Assembly: GCA_016717005.1 (NCBI GenBank)
Contig: JADJUF010000037.1
Span: forward strand, 992,001 to 1,056,000
DNA length: 64,000 bases
Origin: Myxococcales bacterium
GTDB taxonomy: Bacteria > Myxococcota_A > Polyangia > Haliangiales > Haliangiaceae
Direction: 5' to 3'
Position 1 is the stretch's first letter, and every line of letters begins with the position of its first letter. Positions 18,230 through 30,145 of the stretch are shown here, in pieces. Below the pieces are notes generated by a model. The model worked only from the letters and a program-made list of their open reading frames with translations, did not search any database and was not told where the DNA came from. A program made the translations under genes and the position numbers.

Positions 18230-18414
18230 TGCGGGCGCTCGGGCTCGAGCCCTCGTGCGACGAGGCCGCGGCGGTCGTGGCCGCCGGCCCGCGCGCGCTG
18301 TCGGACGTGGGCGCGTCGCCGCACGACGGCCACGGGCCCGATGGCAACGTCGATACTCGCGCGGCGGCCGACCGTGTCGCCGCGCCGGTGCGCGCGCTGC
18401 TGAGGACGGCGTGA
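18229..18414 (+). CDS. mini-ORF 2: truncated TsaD-like N-terminus (61 aa)
   Basis: Second copy of the 61-codon mini-ORF. It differs from copy 1 mainly at the end (RALLRTA instead of RALLGTK). It begins and ends with one-base stop-start overlaps (TGATG), although the 185-bp period is not a multiple of three, so each copy is in a different frame but complete. Confidence 0.5.
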   Translation: MRALGLEPSCDEAAAVVAAGPRALSDVGASPHDGHGPDGNVDTRAAADRVAAPVRALLRTA

Positions 18415-18598
18415 TGCGGGCGCTCGGGCTCGAGCCCTCGTGCGACGAGGCCGCGGCGGTCGTGGCCGCCGGCCCGCGCGCGCTGTCGGACGTGGGCGCG
18501 TCGCCGCACGACGGCCACGGGCCCGATGGCAACGTCGATACTCGCGCGGCGGCCGACCGTGTCGCCGCGCCGGTGCGCGCGCTGCTGAGGACGGCGTG

Positions 18599-18599
<1 letters not shown>
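18414..18599 (+). CDS. mini-ORF 3: truncated TsaD-like N-terminus (61 aa)
   Basis: Third copy, with the same translation as copy 2. Its stop overlaps the genuine tsaD ATG at 18599 (TGATG), completing an unbroken chain of overlaps from the PATAN/TPR gene to tsaD. Confidence 0.5.
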
Positions 18600-19610
<1,011 letters not shown>

Positions 19611-19624
<14 letters not shown>

Positions 19625-20510
19625 TCGCGGCGGCCCCGCCTTCCCGACCGCCGGCGCGCTGCTCGACAAGTACGGGCTGCGGGCCAAGAAGCACTTCGGC
19701 CAGAACTTCCTCACGTCCGAGCGCGTGTTCCGGGCGATCGTCGACGCGACGGTCCGCACCGACGACGAGTGGGTCGTCGAGATCGGCGCCGGCCTCGGCA
19801 CCCTGACCGCGCGCCTGGCCGAGCGCGTGCCCGAGGGCAAGGTCATCGCGCTCGAGCGCGACCCCGACATGGTGGCGGTGCTGCAGGCCGAGCTGGGGCA
19901 CCTCGACAACATCCAGATCGAGCCCGGGGACGCGCTGCGCTACGACCTCGCGGCGTGCGCGCGCTGGCGCGGCGATCCGATCGTCGTGTGCGGCAACCTG
20001 CCGTACCACATCGCCGCGCCGCTGATGTTCCGCACCGTCGCGGCCCGCGCCCACGTCGCCCGCGGCGTGTTCATGGTGCAGAAGGAGATGGCCGATCGCA
20101 TCGTCGCGCCGCCCGGCACCAAGACCTACGGCGCGCTGTCGGTGATGCTGCAGTCGTTCGCGAGCTGTCGCGCCGTCGTGCAGGCGCCGGCCGGCGCGTT
20201 CACGCCCGCGCCCAAGGTCGACTCGGCGGTGGTCCGGCTCGACTTCACGGCCGCCCCGAAGCTGGACCTGCCGGACGAGGAGCACTACCGTGCGGTCGTG
20301 CACGCGGCGTTTGGACAGCGGCGCAAGACCCTGCGCAACGCGCTGCGCGCGGTCTACCGCGACGACGCGGTCGACGCGGCGCTGGCCGCGACGACGATCG
20401 ACGGGATCCGCCGCGGCGAGACGCTCAACCTGGTCGAGTTCGCGGCGCTGGCGCGGTCGATCCCGTCGACGGCCCAGGTCGGCATCGTCGTCGAGGAGCA
20501 CGGCGCGTGA
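19611..20510 (+). CDS. rsmA: 16S rRNA dimethyladenosine transferase RsmA
   Basis: KsgA/RsmA dimethylates two adjacent adenines near the 3' end of 16S rRNA. The 299-residue protein shows KKHFGQNFLTSE at the N-terminus, the SAM motif VVEIGAGLGTLTARL at about residue 54, the acidic IALERDPDMV and the catalytic NLPYHIAAPL motif. The C-terminal helical domain has FGQRRKTLRNAL. It overlaps tsaD by 14 bp and is followed 15 bp later by mutM, so these three form a small tRNA/rRNA/DNA-maintenance operon. Confidence 0.96.
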
Positions 20511-20525
20511 GAGCGACCCCCGCGC

Positions 20526-21362
20526 ATGCCTGAGCTGCCCGAGGTCGAGTCGGTCCGGCGCGGCCTGGTGCGGCGGCGCCTGCGCGGGGTCGCGATCGCG
20601 CGGGTGCGCTCGAGCGGGCTGCCGCTGCGGCTGGCGCGGCCGCAGCCGCTGGCGGCGCTGCGGCGCGCGACCCACGGCCGGCGCATCACCGACGTGCGGC
20701 GGCTGGGCAAGTACCTGCTGATCGAGCTCGACGGTCGCCACGCGGTGCTGGTGCACCTCGGCATGAGCGGCAACCTGACGACCACCAAGCGCGCGACCCC
20801 GTGGGCGCCGCACACCCACGTCGTGTTCGAGCTGACCGACGGCCGCGATCTCCGGTTCGTCGACCCGCGGCGGTTCGGTCTGGTCGAGGTGGTCGAGCGC
20901 GGGCGCGAGCGCGAGCACCCGTCGCTGGCGGTGCTGGGCCCCGACCCGATCGCCGAGGGGCTGCCGCTCGAGCACCTCGCCCAGGCGGCGCTCGGGCGCA
21001 CGACCCCGGTCAAGACCTTCATCCTCGATCAGCGCGTGCTGGCGGGCGTCGGCAACATCTACGCGTCCGAAGCGCTGTGGCTGGCGCGGATCGCGCCGAC
21101 CCGGCCGGCCGGCGCGCTGACCGCGGCCGACGCCGACGCGCTGGGCATCGCGATCAAGGACGTGCTCGAGTTCGCGATCGACAACGGCGGCACGACCCTG
21201 CGCGACTTCATCGGCGCCGACGGGGTGCCCGGCGACAACGGCGAGTACTTGCTGGTCTACGGCCGCGCGGGCGAGCCGTGCCCGCGCTGTCGGACCCCCA
21301 TCCGGAAGTCGGTCCAGGCGGGGCGTGCGACCTACGCTTGTCCAACGTGTCAGGCCCGGTAG
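20526..21362 (+). CDS. mutM: formamidopyrimidine-DNA glycosylase
   Basis: Fpg/MutM removes 8-oxoguanine and formamidopyrimidines and cleaves the abasic site. The 278-residue protein has the catalytic N-terminus MPELPEVESVRRGL (Pro2, Glu3), the helix-two-turn-helix region VLAGVGNIYASEALW and a C-terminal zinc finger with two CxxC pairs (CPRCRTPI and CPTCQ). The initiator Met must be removed to expose Pro2, which fixes the start. It is last in the tsaD-rsmA-mutM run; a short G5/C5 hairpin follows in the gap. Confidence 0.96.
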   Translation: MPELPEVESVRRGLVRRRLRGVAIARVRSSGLPLRLARPQPLAALRRATHGRRITDVRRLGKYLLIELDGRHAVLVHLGMSGNLTTTKRATPWAPHTHVVFELTDGRDLRFVDPRRFGLVEVVERGREREHPSLAVLGPDPIAEGLPLEHLAQAALGRTTPVKTFILDQRVLAGVGNIYASEALWLARIAPTRPAGALTAADADALGIAIKDVLEFAIDNGGTTLRDFIGADGVPGDNGEYLLVYGRAGEPCPRCRTPIRKSVQAGRATYACPTCQAR

Positions 21363-21411
21363 GGGTCTACTGATCAGATGCGTAAGCCGGCGCCCACCGC
21401 CTCGTTGCCAA

Positions 21412-21425
21412 GGGGGTTTGCCCCC
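21412..21425 (+). terminator. short G/C hairpin after mutM (weak)
   Basis: GGGGG-TTTG-CCCCC lies between mutM and the sigma-factor gene. No T-run follows, so it is only a possible pause or terminator element. Confidence 0.3.
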
Positions 21426-21502
21426 CCGGCGAGCGTTGCGGTAGTGTCAGGCTCTCTCTGCCCGGGCAACCGCGCGATTCCGTTGCTCATTCAAACCGCA
21501 CC

Positions 21503-22105
21503 ATGCTGACGGCCGAGCCCGACGAAGACTTGATGGTGCGCTACCAGGCGGGCGAGGTGCGCGCGTTCGAGGTGCTCCTCGGTCGCCACCGCAAGCCGGT
21601 CTACAACTTCATCCTGCGCTACGTCGGCGACAAGGAGACCGCCGAGGATCTGCTGCAAGAGACCTTCATGCGCGTCATCAAGGGCGCCGAGGCTTACAAG
21701 CGGCAGGCCAAGTTCACGACGTGGCTTTACACCATTGCGCGGAACCTGTGCGTTGATCAAACCAGACGACGCAAGCACCGCAAGCACGCCTCGCTCGACG
21801 CGCCGCTGGCCGCCGACGAGGACAGCGGCACCCTGCTCGACGTCGTCGCCGGAAACGAGATGCCGTCCGACCGCAAGACCGTCAACAAGCAGCTGCACGC
21901 CAAGCTGCAGCACGCCATCGCGACCCTGGGCGACGAGCAGCGCGAGGTCTTCCTCATGCGCGAGTTCCTCGACATGCCGTTCAAGCAGATCGCCGACGTC
22001 GTCGGCGTCCCCGAGAACACCGTGAAGAGCCGGATGCGGTACGCGCTCGAGAAGCTGCGGCTCGAGCTCGACGAGTACAAGGACCTCGCGAAGGTCGCGC
22101 CGTGA
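21503..22105 (+). CDS. ECF-type RNA polymerase sigma factor
   Basis: A 200-residue sigma-70-family regulator with only regions 2 and 4, as in ECF sigmas. Region 2 shows FEVLLGRHRKPVYNFILRYV, AEDLLQETFMRVIKG and FTTWLYTIARNLCVDQ. Region 4 has LGDEQREVFLMREFLDMPFK and the helix-turn-helix IADVVGVPENTVKSRMRYAL. The next gene starts 7 bp after the stop and encodes a single-TM protein, the usual arrangement for a sigma and its membrane anti-sigma. The signal sensed cannot be told from sequence. Confidence 0.92.
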   Translation: MLTAEPDEDLMVRYQAGEVRAFEVLLGRHRKPVYNFILRYVGDKETAEDLLQETFMRVIKGAEAYKRQAKFTTWLYTIARNLCVDQTRRRKHRKHASLDAPLAADEDSGTLLDVVAGNEMPSDRKTVNKQLHAKLQHAIATLGDEQREVFLMREFLDMPFKQIADVVGVPENTVKSRMRYALEKLRLELDEYKDLAKVAP

Positions 22106-22112
22106 GGCCGTG

Positions 22113-23219
22113 ATGGCGGACGAGCGGTCACCCGAGCGGTCGCCCGAGGAAGGCGCCGCGCTGTCACCCGAGCTGTCACCTGAGCTGTCACCTGAGGAGG
22201 GCGCCGCGCTGTCGGCGCTGTACCGCGAGGCCGACGACGACGCCGAGCCGCCGGGCGAGTGGTCGTCGCTGCGCGACCTGATCGGCGCGGCGCGCGCCAG
22301 CGGCTTCGACGAGGAGCCGTCGCCGCGGATCGACGCGCTCCTGATGGCCGCGGCCCGGCAGCACGCGCCGGCGCCGCGCCGGCGCTGGTGGCAGCGCCTG
22401 GCGGCGTGGATGCAGCCGGTCATGGTGCACCCGGCCCTGGCCGGTGCGGCGGCGCTGGTCGTGGTCGTCGGCGCCGCCGGCGTCATGTACCGCCGCGGCA
22501 CCAGCGAGGTCACGCATCCAGCGGCGCCCGTGCCGCAGCTCGCCGAGCGCGCGCGGTCAGGCGCGCCGCCGCCGACCGACGAAGGCGAGCCCGAAGCGGT
22601 CACCGCGGTCGCGCCGGCGGCCGACCCGAACGTCGGGGCGGAGGTGGCGACCGCCGACAAGCAGGCCGCGGCTGCGCCGACCACGCCTCGCCCTCGGCCT
22701 CGGCCCGCGCCCACCGCCGGGGCGCCCGCCGCTGGGCCCGCGTCCGCCGCCGGGCGCGGCGCGTCATTCAACGCCGATCGCGACGTCGACGACCGCATGC
22801 AGATCGCGGCCGACGAGGCCGCGCCACCGATGGTGACGGGGCGCGAGCCGCCGGTCCAGGCACCGTCGCCGCCGGTGACCGGGAGCAAGCCGCCGGTGCA
22901 AGCGGTGACCGGGAGCAAGCCGCCGGTCCAGGCACCGTCGCCGCCGCCGGTGAGCGAGCAGAAGCCATCGGCCCCGCCGCCGCCACCGCGGCCAGATGCG
23001 ACCACCGCGCCGCGCGGCGGTGCGGTCAACACGCAGACCTCGGGGCCCGCGCGGGCTGAGCTCCTGCGTGCCGCGCAGCAGGCTGCCCGTCGGGGCGACT
23101 GCACGTCGGCGCGCGCGGTGTCGGACAAGGTGCGGGCGCTGGATCCGACCTATCACCGCGATGTGTTCGCGCGCGACCCCGACATCGCGCGCTGTCTCGC
23201 CGCCGCCAAAGCTAATTGA
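22113..23219 (+). CDS. probable membrane-bound anti-sigma factor
   Basis: A 368-residue protein with an acidic N-terminus carrying Ser-Pro-Glu repeats (SPERSPEEGAALS, SPELSPELSPEEGAALS), then a helical segment and one TM helix (PALAGAAALVVVVGAAGVMY) at about residues 110-130. A long Pro/Ala-rich outer linker and a short C-terminal helical pair with two cysteines (DCTSARAVS, IARCLAA) follow. No HxxxCxxC zinc motif of classical ZAS anti-sigmas is visible, so the call rests on gene order and topology. The N-terminal repeat is an in-frame tandem duplication. A GTG three bases earlier is an alternative start. Confidence 0.6.
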   Translation: MADERSPERSPEEGAALSPELSPELSPEEGAALSALYREADDDAEPPGEWSSLRDLIGAARASGFDEEPSPRIDALLMAAARQHAPAPRRRWWQRLAAWMQPVMVHPALAGAAALVVVVGAAGVMYRRGTSEVTHPAAPVPQLAERARSGAPPPTDEGEPEAVTAVAPAADPNVGAEVATADKQAAAAPTTPRPRPRPAPTAGAPAAGPASAAGRGASFNADRDVDDRMQIAADEAAPPMVTGREPPVQAPSPPVTGSKPPVQAVTGSKPPVQAPSPPPVSEQKPSAPPPPPRPDATTAPRGGAVNTQTSGPARAELLRAAQQAARRGDCTSARAVSDKVRALDPTYHRDVFARDPDIARCLAAAKAN

Positions 23220-23249
23220 CTTTGGTTCAAGAGCCGCGACAATGGGCCG

Positions 23250-24551
23250 ATGCGCGCTCGCCATGCCCTGACCCTCGCGGTGCTCTCGGTCGCAGCCTGC
23301 GGCGGGGACGACCGCCCCGGATCGCCTGACGCCGCGACCGGCGCGACGTACTTCCAGGACGTCAAGCCGATCATCGACGCCAAGTGCCTCGGCTGTCACG
23401 CCACCGGCGGGATCGCGCCGTTCACGCTCGAGACCATCGACGAGGTCACCGAGAAGGGCGGCGTCGTCCTCGAGAACGTCGTGGCCAAGACCATGCCGCC
23501 GTGGCCGGTCAACCCCGACTGCAACCAGTACTTCGGCGATCGCTCGCTGACCGACGCGCAGATCGCGACCTTCCAGGCGTGGGCCGCCGGCGGCTACCAG
23601 GCCGGCGATCCCGCGCACCCCGGCGCGCCGCTCGTGACCGAGGAGCTCCGGCTGACCCGCGTCGATCAGACGCTGCGCATGGCCGCGCCCTACACGCCGC
23701 AGACCACGACCGAGAACCCCGACGAGTACCGCTGCTTCGTCATCCCGTGGCCCGAGACCACGACCACGTACGTGACCGGCTTCCGCGCGACGCCCGGCAA
23801 CCCCAAGGTCGTGCACCACGTGATCGCGTTCCACGCCCAGCCGAACCAGGTCGCCGAGTACGAGGCGCTCGACGCGGCCGATCCCGGCGCCGGCTATCAG
23901 TGCTTCGGCGGCACCGGCGGGCCGTCGCGGACCTGGCTCGGCGCGTGGGCGCCGGGCAGCCTCGGCAGCGACGTGCCGGCCGGCACCGGCCTCGCGGTCG
24001 CGCCGGGCTCGGCGATCATCCTGCAGGTGCACTACAACGTGCTCCAGGCCGGGCCCGAGCCGGATCAGACCCAGATCGAGTTCAAGCTCGACGACGCCGT
24101 CGCCAAGGTCGCGACGATCCAGCCGTGGGCCAACCCGCAGTGGCTCGACACCCAGCTCATGCACATCCCGCCCAACGAGGCCGACGTGATGCACGCGTTC
24201 GAGTTCGACGCGACGCTCGCGACCGGCGGCCCGTTTCAGATCTACTCGGCCGGCCTGCACATGCACACGCTCGGCACGCGCATCAAGGCCAGCGCGATCA
24301 CCGGCGCGGGCGTCGAGCAGTGCCTGGCGCAGATCGACGACTGGAACTTCCACTGGCAGGGCAGCTACGGCCTGCGCACGCCGATCACGTTCAATCGCGG
24401 CGACAAGCTCCGGGTCGAGTGCCACTGGGACAACACCGTCGCCAACCAGCCGATGGTCGGCGGCCAGCCGCGCACGCCCACCGACGTCTACTGGGGCGAG
24501 GGCACGACCGACGAGATGTGCCTCGGCGTCTTCTACATCACGCCGCTGTGA
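23250..24551 (+). CDS. lipoprotein with CXXCH haem motif and copper-monooxygenase-like domain
   Basis: A 433-residue exported lipoprotein (lipobox SVAACGG). An N-terminal segment has one haem c site, KCLGCHATGG, with a later TMPPWP that often supplies the distal region in such small cytochrome domains. The rest resembles type II copper ascorbate-dependent monooxygenases (PHM/DBH-like): VVHHVIAFHA, ILQVHYNVL, SAGLHMHTLGTRI and ECHWDNT give several His pairs suited to two copper sites. A periplasmic oxidation with electrons passed by the haem is a reasonable inference; the substrate is unknown. It is separated by 30 bp from the anti-sigma-like gene and could share its transcript. Confidence 0.75.
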   Translation: MRARHALTLAVLSVAACGGDDRPGSPDAATGATYFQDVKPIIDAKCLGCHATGGIAPFTLETIDEVTEKGGVVLENVVAKTMPPWPVNPDCNQYFGDRSLTDAQIATFQAWAAGGYQAGDPAHPGAPLVTEELRLTRVDQTLRMAAPYTPQTTTENPDEYRCFVIPWPETTTTYVTGFRATPGNPKVVHHVIAFHAQPNQVAEYEALDAADPGAGYQCFGGTGGPSRTWLGAWAPGSLGSDVPAGTGLAVAPGSAIILQVHYNVLQAGPEPDQTQIEFKLDDAVAKVATIQPWANPQWLDTQLMHIPPNEADVMHAFEFDATLATGGPFQIYSAGLHMHTLGTRIKASAITGAGVEQCLAQIDDWNFHWQGSYGLRTPITFNRGDKLRVECHWDNTVANQPMVGGQPRTPTDVYWGEGTTDEMCLGVFYITPL

Positions 24552-24838
24552 TCGCGGGCTGACCGCGCCCGACCGGGCGCGTCCTGAGGCGCGTCGGTCG
24601 GCGCGCCCAGGTGGCCGCGCGATGCCGCGCGCCATCGCTCGTACCGCGCGCGCCGGCCGGCGGCGCGGCCTCGTCGTCGGAGCGCGGGCGCGAGGAGGAC
24701 GTGGTCAGCGCGGGGCGCGCGCGGTCAGCGGGTCGGGCTGCGCGCGGCGGGCGACGCAGCGCCGGTCGCTCGCCGCGGTCGCGGTCGCGGCGCCCGCGTG
24801 GGTCGCGGTGGGTGGCGGCGGATCGATCGGGCGGGTGC
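24552..24838. other. intergenic, convergent 3' ends
   Basis: 287 bp between two convergent genes. GCGCCCGACCGGGCGC (about 24566-24581) is a perfect short hairpin without a T-run and may help termination. On the minus strand a GTG overlaps the rnhB stop (GTGA) and opens a 45-codon Pro/Ala/Arg-rich frame I do not recognise. No supported gene. Confidence 0.4.
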
Positions 24839-25543
24839 TCACGCCGGCTGACCGCGGGTCCACGTGCGCCGGGCCTCGGCCGGGAGCCGGCCGTAGCGCC
24901 GCTGGTGCGCGTCGAGGAAGGCGCGGGTCGGCGGGTTGAGGTAGCCGCCGCCGGCGAGCTCGCCGAACTCGGCGAGGTAGCGCGCGGCGATCGCGGCGAA
25001 CCGGCGGTCGCGCTCGTCCTTGGCGACGATCGACGCGGCCGCGACCGCGGCGTGACGGCCCTCGCCGCGATCGAACGCGCGCAGGTGCGGGTACTGGTCG
25101 CGCAGCGGCGTGAACATCTTGGCGCCATCGGCGATGATGCGCGCGCAGGTCGGCGCGCCGTCGATCAGCACCACCGCGCGCTCGCGCTCGAGCAGGTTGA
25201 GCTCACCCCGCTCGACCCGGGCGTCGATCTCATCGGCCTCGACCACCGCCACCGCGACGTACGGCGCGCGCGCGCGCACCAGCGCGGCCAGCGCGGCCCG
25301 ACGCTCGATCGCGCCCTTGCCGGCGAGCTGCTTCGAGTCGCACACGCCGGCCCGGGTCAGCGCGCGGGCGGCGCTGGCGTCGAGGGCGACCGCGGCGACC
25401 ACCATCGGGCCCAGGATCGGCCCGCGGCCGGCCTCATCGAGGCCGAGCGTCAGCGCGCCGCGGATCGTGGCGCCGACGCCGGGCAGGCCGAGCTGACCGT
25501 CGCGGCTCGCGGCGCCAGCGGCGCGGCGCGGGGCCCGGCTCAC
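24839..25543 (-). CDS. rnhB: ribonuclease HII
   Basis: Cleaves RNA in RNA-DNA hybrids and at misincorporated ribonucleotides. The 234-residue protein has the catalytic motif GLDEAGRGPILGPMVVAAV, then CDSKQLAGKG and the C-terminal IVAKDERDRRF region, as in RNase HII. The first 30 residues (Arg/Ala-rich) are less conserved, so a start nearer GALTLGLDEAGRG is possible. The GTG at 25543 is chosen because it overlaps the upstream dynamin-like gene's stop (GTGA). It is the last gene of the cluster, and its link to membrane remodelling is probably positional only. Confidence 0.92.
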   Translation of the reverse strand: MSRAPRRAAGAASRDGQLGLPGVGATIRGALTLGLDEAGRGPILGPMVVAAVALDASAARALTRAGVCDSKQLAGKGAIERRAALAALVRARAPYVAVAVVEADEIDARVERGELNLLERERAVVLIDGAPTCARIIADGAKMFTPLRDQYPHLRAFDRGEGRHAAVAAASIVAKDERDRRFAAIAARYLAEFGELAGGGYLNPPTRAFLDAHQRRYGRLPAEARRTWTRGQPA

Positions 25544-28355
25544 GGCGCCAGCCGCGCGGCCAGGGTCGCGAGCGCCAGCTCGAGCCCGACCTCGAGCTCG
25601 TAGGCGTCGAGATCGTTGCGGGCGGCGGCGCGATCGATCGCGCGACCGGCGTCGGCGAGCGCGCGCTGGCCGGCCCGCGCCAGCGGCTCGCCGACCAGCA
25701 TCTCGAGATCGGGCGCGGCCCGGAACAGCGCGTGGTGGACGGTGTCGGGCTCGAGCGCGAGCTTGGGCAGGTCGTGCTTGAAGAAGCCGTCGACGGCGCC
25801 GCCGGCGAGGAACCCGGCGACGTAGGCGCGGGCGTAGGCCAGCGGCGCGGTCGCGGTCGCGATCGCGCGGTCGAGCTCGGCCGCGTCCGTGATGGTCGCG
25901 CGCAGCTCGGCGGCGACCTCGGCGGCGGCGGCGCGCAGCATGGCCTCGTAGCCGTCGGCCAGCAGGCCGACCAGGTAGTCGCGATCGGCGGTCGTCGCGC
26001 TGTGGCTGCCGAACGGCAGCTGGCGCGGGCGCACCAGCTCGATGACCTCGTGCGCGGCGCGGCGGTAGAGCTCGCTGACGGCGGTGGCGAGGGCCCGGCG
26101 GGCGCGCGCGACGACCGCCTCGGTCCAGCCCGCGGCGGCGGCGGCGACCCGGTCGCGGGCCGCGCGCTCGCCGTCGGCCCGGGCGGTGGCCTCGGCGCGG
26201 GTGGCCGCGAGCGTGGCCTGGGCGGTGGCGATCGTGGCGAGCAGGCGCCGGGCCACCGCGCCGCGCTTGATCGCGCGGGCCTGGGCGAAGAACCGCTCCT
26301 CGAGCGCGGTCGCGAGCGCGCCCCAGCCGCCGTCGTCGTCGCCGCCGGCGCGCTTCCACGCCAGCGCCGCGCGGGCCGAGAACGGCACGATGTGCTCGAC
26401 CCGGTCGCCGAGCTGGTCGGCGACGTACGTGACGACCTCGCGGATGTCGTCGGCGCCGAGCTGGTCGCGCTTGTTGAGCACGCCGAGCACGCGCTTGCCC
26501 TCGGCCCGGATCGCGTCGAGCGCCTTGCGCTCGCTGGCCTTGCCGCCCTGACCGGCGGTGAACACCCAGACCACCGCGTCGGCGCGCGCGATGAACGCGC
26601 GGGCGGTGGCCTCGTGCTCGGGCAAGATCGAGTTGAGGCCGGGCGTGTCGATGATGTGGACCTTGGCCAGCGCGTCGAGCGGCAGCGCGATCTCGACCCG
26701 GTCGATCGTGCGGGCGTCGTCGTCGGACAGGTCGCGCAGGGCCGCGTGCAGCTCGTCCCACGCGAGCGACCGGGCGCTGCCGTCGGCGGCGACGATCCGG
26801 CCGCCGCGCTCGTGGCCGTACTTGACGACGTTGATCGTCGCGGTCGTCGGCGTGATGCCGGTGGCCGCGACCTCGTCGCCGATGAACGCGTTGACGAACG
26901 ACGACTTGCCGCTCGAGAACTCGCCCATCACCGTGACCAGCAGCGGCTGCTCGAGCTCGGCCATCGCCCGCGCCACCGCGGCGACGTGCCCGGCCAGGTC
27001 GGCCCGCACCGCCAGGGCCCGGGCCAGCGCGTCGGCGAGGCGGCCGATGTCGTCGTCGTCGGGCACCGCCAGGCGGCGGGCCAGGACCTCGGCCAGCGCG
27101 GCGCGCGCCCGGCCCGAGGCCGGCGCCAGCTCGAGCGCGGCGCGGGCGGCGGCGACGGCGCCGTCGTGATCGCCTTGATCGGCGGCGGCGCGACACTCGA
27201 CCAGCGCTAGCTCGACGTCGCGCGGGGCGCCGACCAGGAGCGCCCGGGCGGACCCGGCGTCGCCGCGCGCGCGCAGGTCCTCGGCCCGGGCCGCCAGCGC
27301 GATCGGTGCGTCGGGGCGCTGCGTCAGCAGATCGTTGGCCCACCGGACCGCGCGCTCGTGATCGCCGCCGACGTGGGCCGCGGTCACGGCGGCCGCGAGG
27401 GTCGTCGCGTCGGCGCCCAGCGCCAGCGCGCGCTCGTACGCGGTCAGCGCGGCGTGGGTGTCGCCCATGGCCACGGCCAGCGCGGCCAGGCGCGCGTGGA
27501 TCTCGGGTCGGCGCGGCTCGAGCTCGAGCGCCTCGAGGTAGCGGTGGTGCGCGCCCGCGAAGTCGCGGGCGGCGAGCGCGGCGTCGCCGAGGCCCAGCCG
27601 CGCCGCGCCGAGCTGGCGCCGGGCCTCCGCCCCGTGGCCGGCCAGCGCCGCGTCGACCGCGCGCTCGAACAGCCGCGCGGCGTCGATGGCGCGGTGATCG
27701 GCGAGCGCCAGGCGCCCCAGGGCCAGGAGCGCCGGCGCCGGCGCCGGGTCGTGCGCGCTGGCCCGCTCGAGGTGCACGCGGGCCTCGTCGGCCGAGGTCC
27801 GCGGATCGGCCAAGAGCACCTCGCCGAGCAGCGCCCGCGCCAGCGGATCGTCGGGGGCCTCGGCCACCGCCTTGCGCAGATCGCGGACGGCCTTGTCGGG
27901 CTCGCCGAGCCCGCGCCAGGCCTGGCCCAGCGCGAGGTAGGCCGCCGCGAGCAGCGCCCGATCGCCGCCGGCGGCGTCGACGCCGCGCCCGAGCAGCAGG
28001 GTCGCGTCGGCCAGCTGGCCCAGCCCGACCAGCGCCCGGCCGTGGCCGATCAGCGCTTGGGCGTCGCCGGTCCGGACCGTCAGCGCCTTGGCGAACGCGG
28101 CCGCGGCCCGGTCGTCCTTGCCGCGCACCAGCTCGAGCTCGCCCAGCGCCAGCAGCGCGCCGGCGTGATCCGGCCGATCGGCCAGGAGCGCCTCGAGCAG
28201 CTCGGCGGCGCCGGCGTGATCGCCGGCCAGCGCCAGGTCCCGGGCGGCGTCGAGCTGGTCGCGGTAGCTGTCGAGGAACAGCTCGTCGACGGTATCCCCG
28301 GCCTTGCGGGCGACCCGCGACCACAGCGAGCGCAGCGTGTCGGCCGGCCCCGCCA

Positions 28356-28356
<1 letters not shown>
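25540..28356 (-). CDS. dynamin-like GTPase with N-terminal TPR repeats
   Basis: A 938-residue protein. Residues 30-440 are TPR-like helical repeats (for example LLALGELELVRGKDDRAAAA and ALTAYERALALGAD). A dynamin-superfamily G domain follows: G1 GEFSSGKSSFVNAF near 475, G2 ATGITPTTATINVVKY, G3 DTPGLNSILPE, G4 LNKRDQLGADDI. The C-terminal part is long and alpha-helical. A second dynamin-like protein is encoded immediately upstream with a one-base TGATG overlap, so the two are very likely made in fixed ratio. Paired bacterial dynamins can form hetero-assemblies on membranes; whether this pair does is inference. The TPR fusion suggests recruitment of a protein partner. Confidence 0.85.
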
Positions 28357-30122
<1,766 letters not shown>

Positions 30123-30145
30123 GGGCCCTGCCGATCGTGCGGTGG

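Larger units (their letters stand above)
18041..18598 (+). repeat. three tandem 185-bp junction repeats before tsaD
   Basis: Units starting GTGATG at 18041, 18226 and 18411 are nearly identical, and the true tsaD start repeats the same GTGATG at 18596. Each unit joins a copy of the first 45-60 codons of tsaD to a copy of the last codons of the upstream PATAN/TPR gene (RALLGTK-stop). The units match each other far better than they match tsaD, so one diverged copy was amplified or the copies were homogenised. Confidence 0.92.

Noticed and set aside
24610..24842. A small minus-strand gene after rnhB (GTGA overlap, 45 codons)
   Set aside because: The composition is plain Pro/Ala/Arg as in random GC-rich DNA and it does not copy any neighbouring gene end; not enough evidence.
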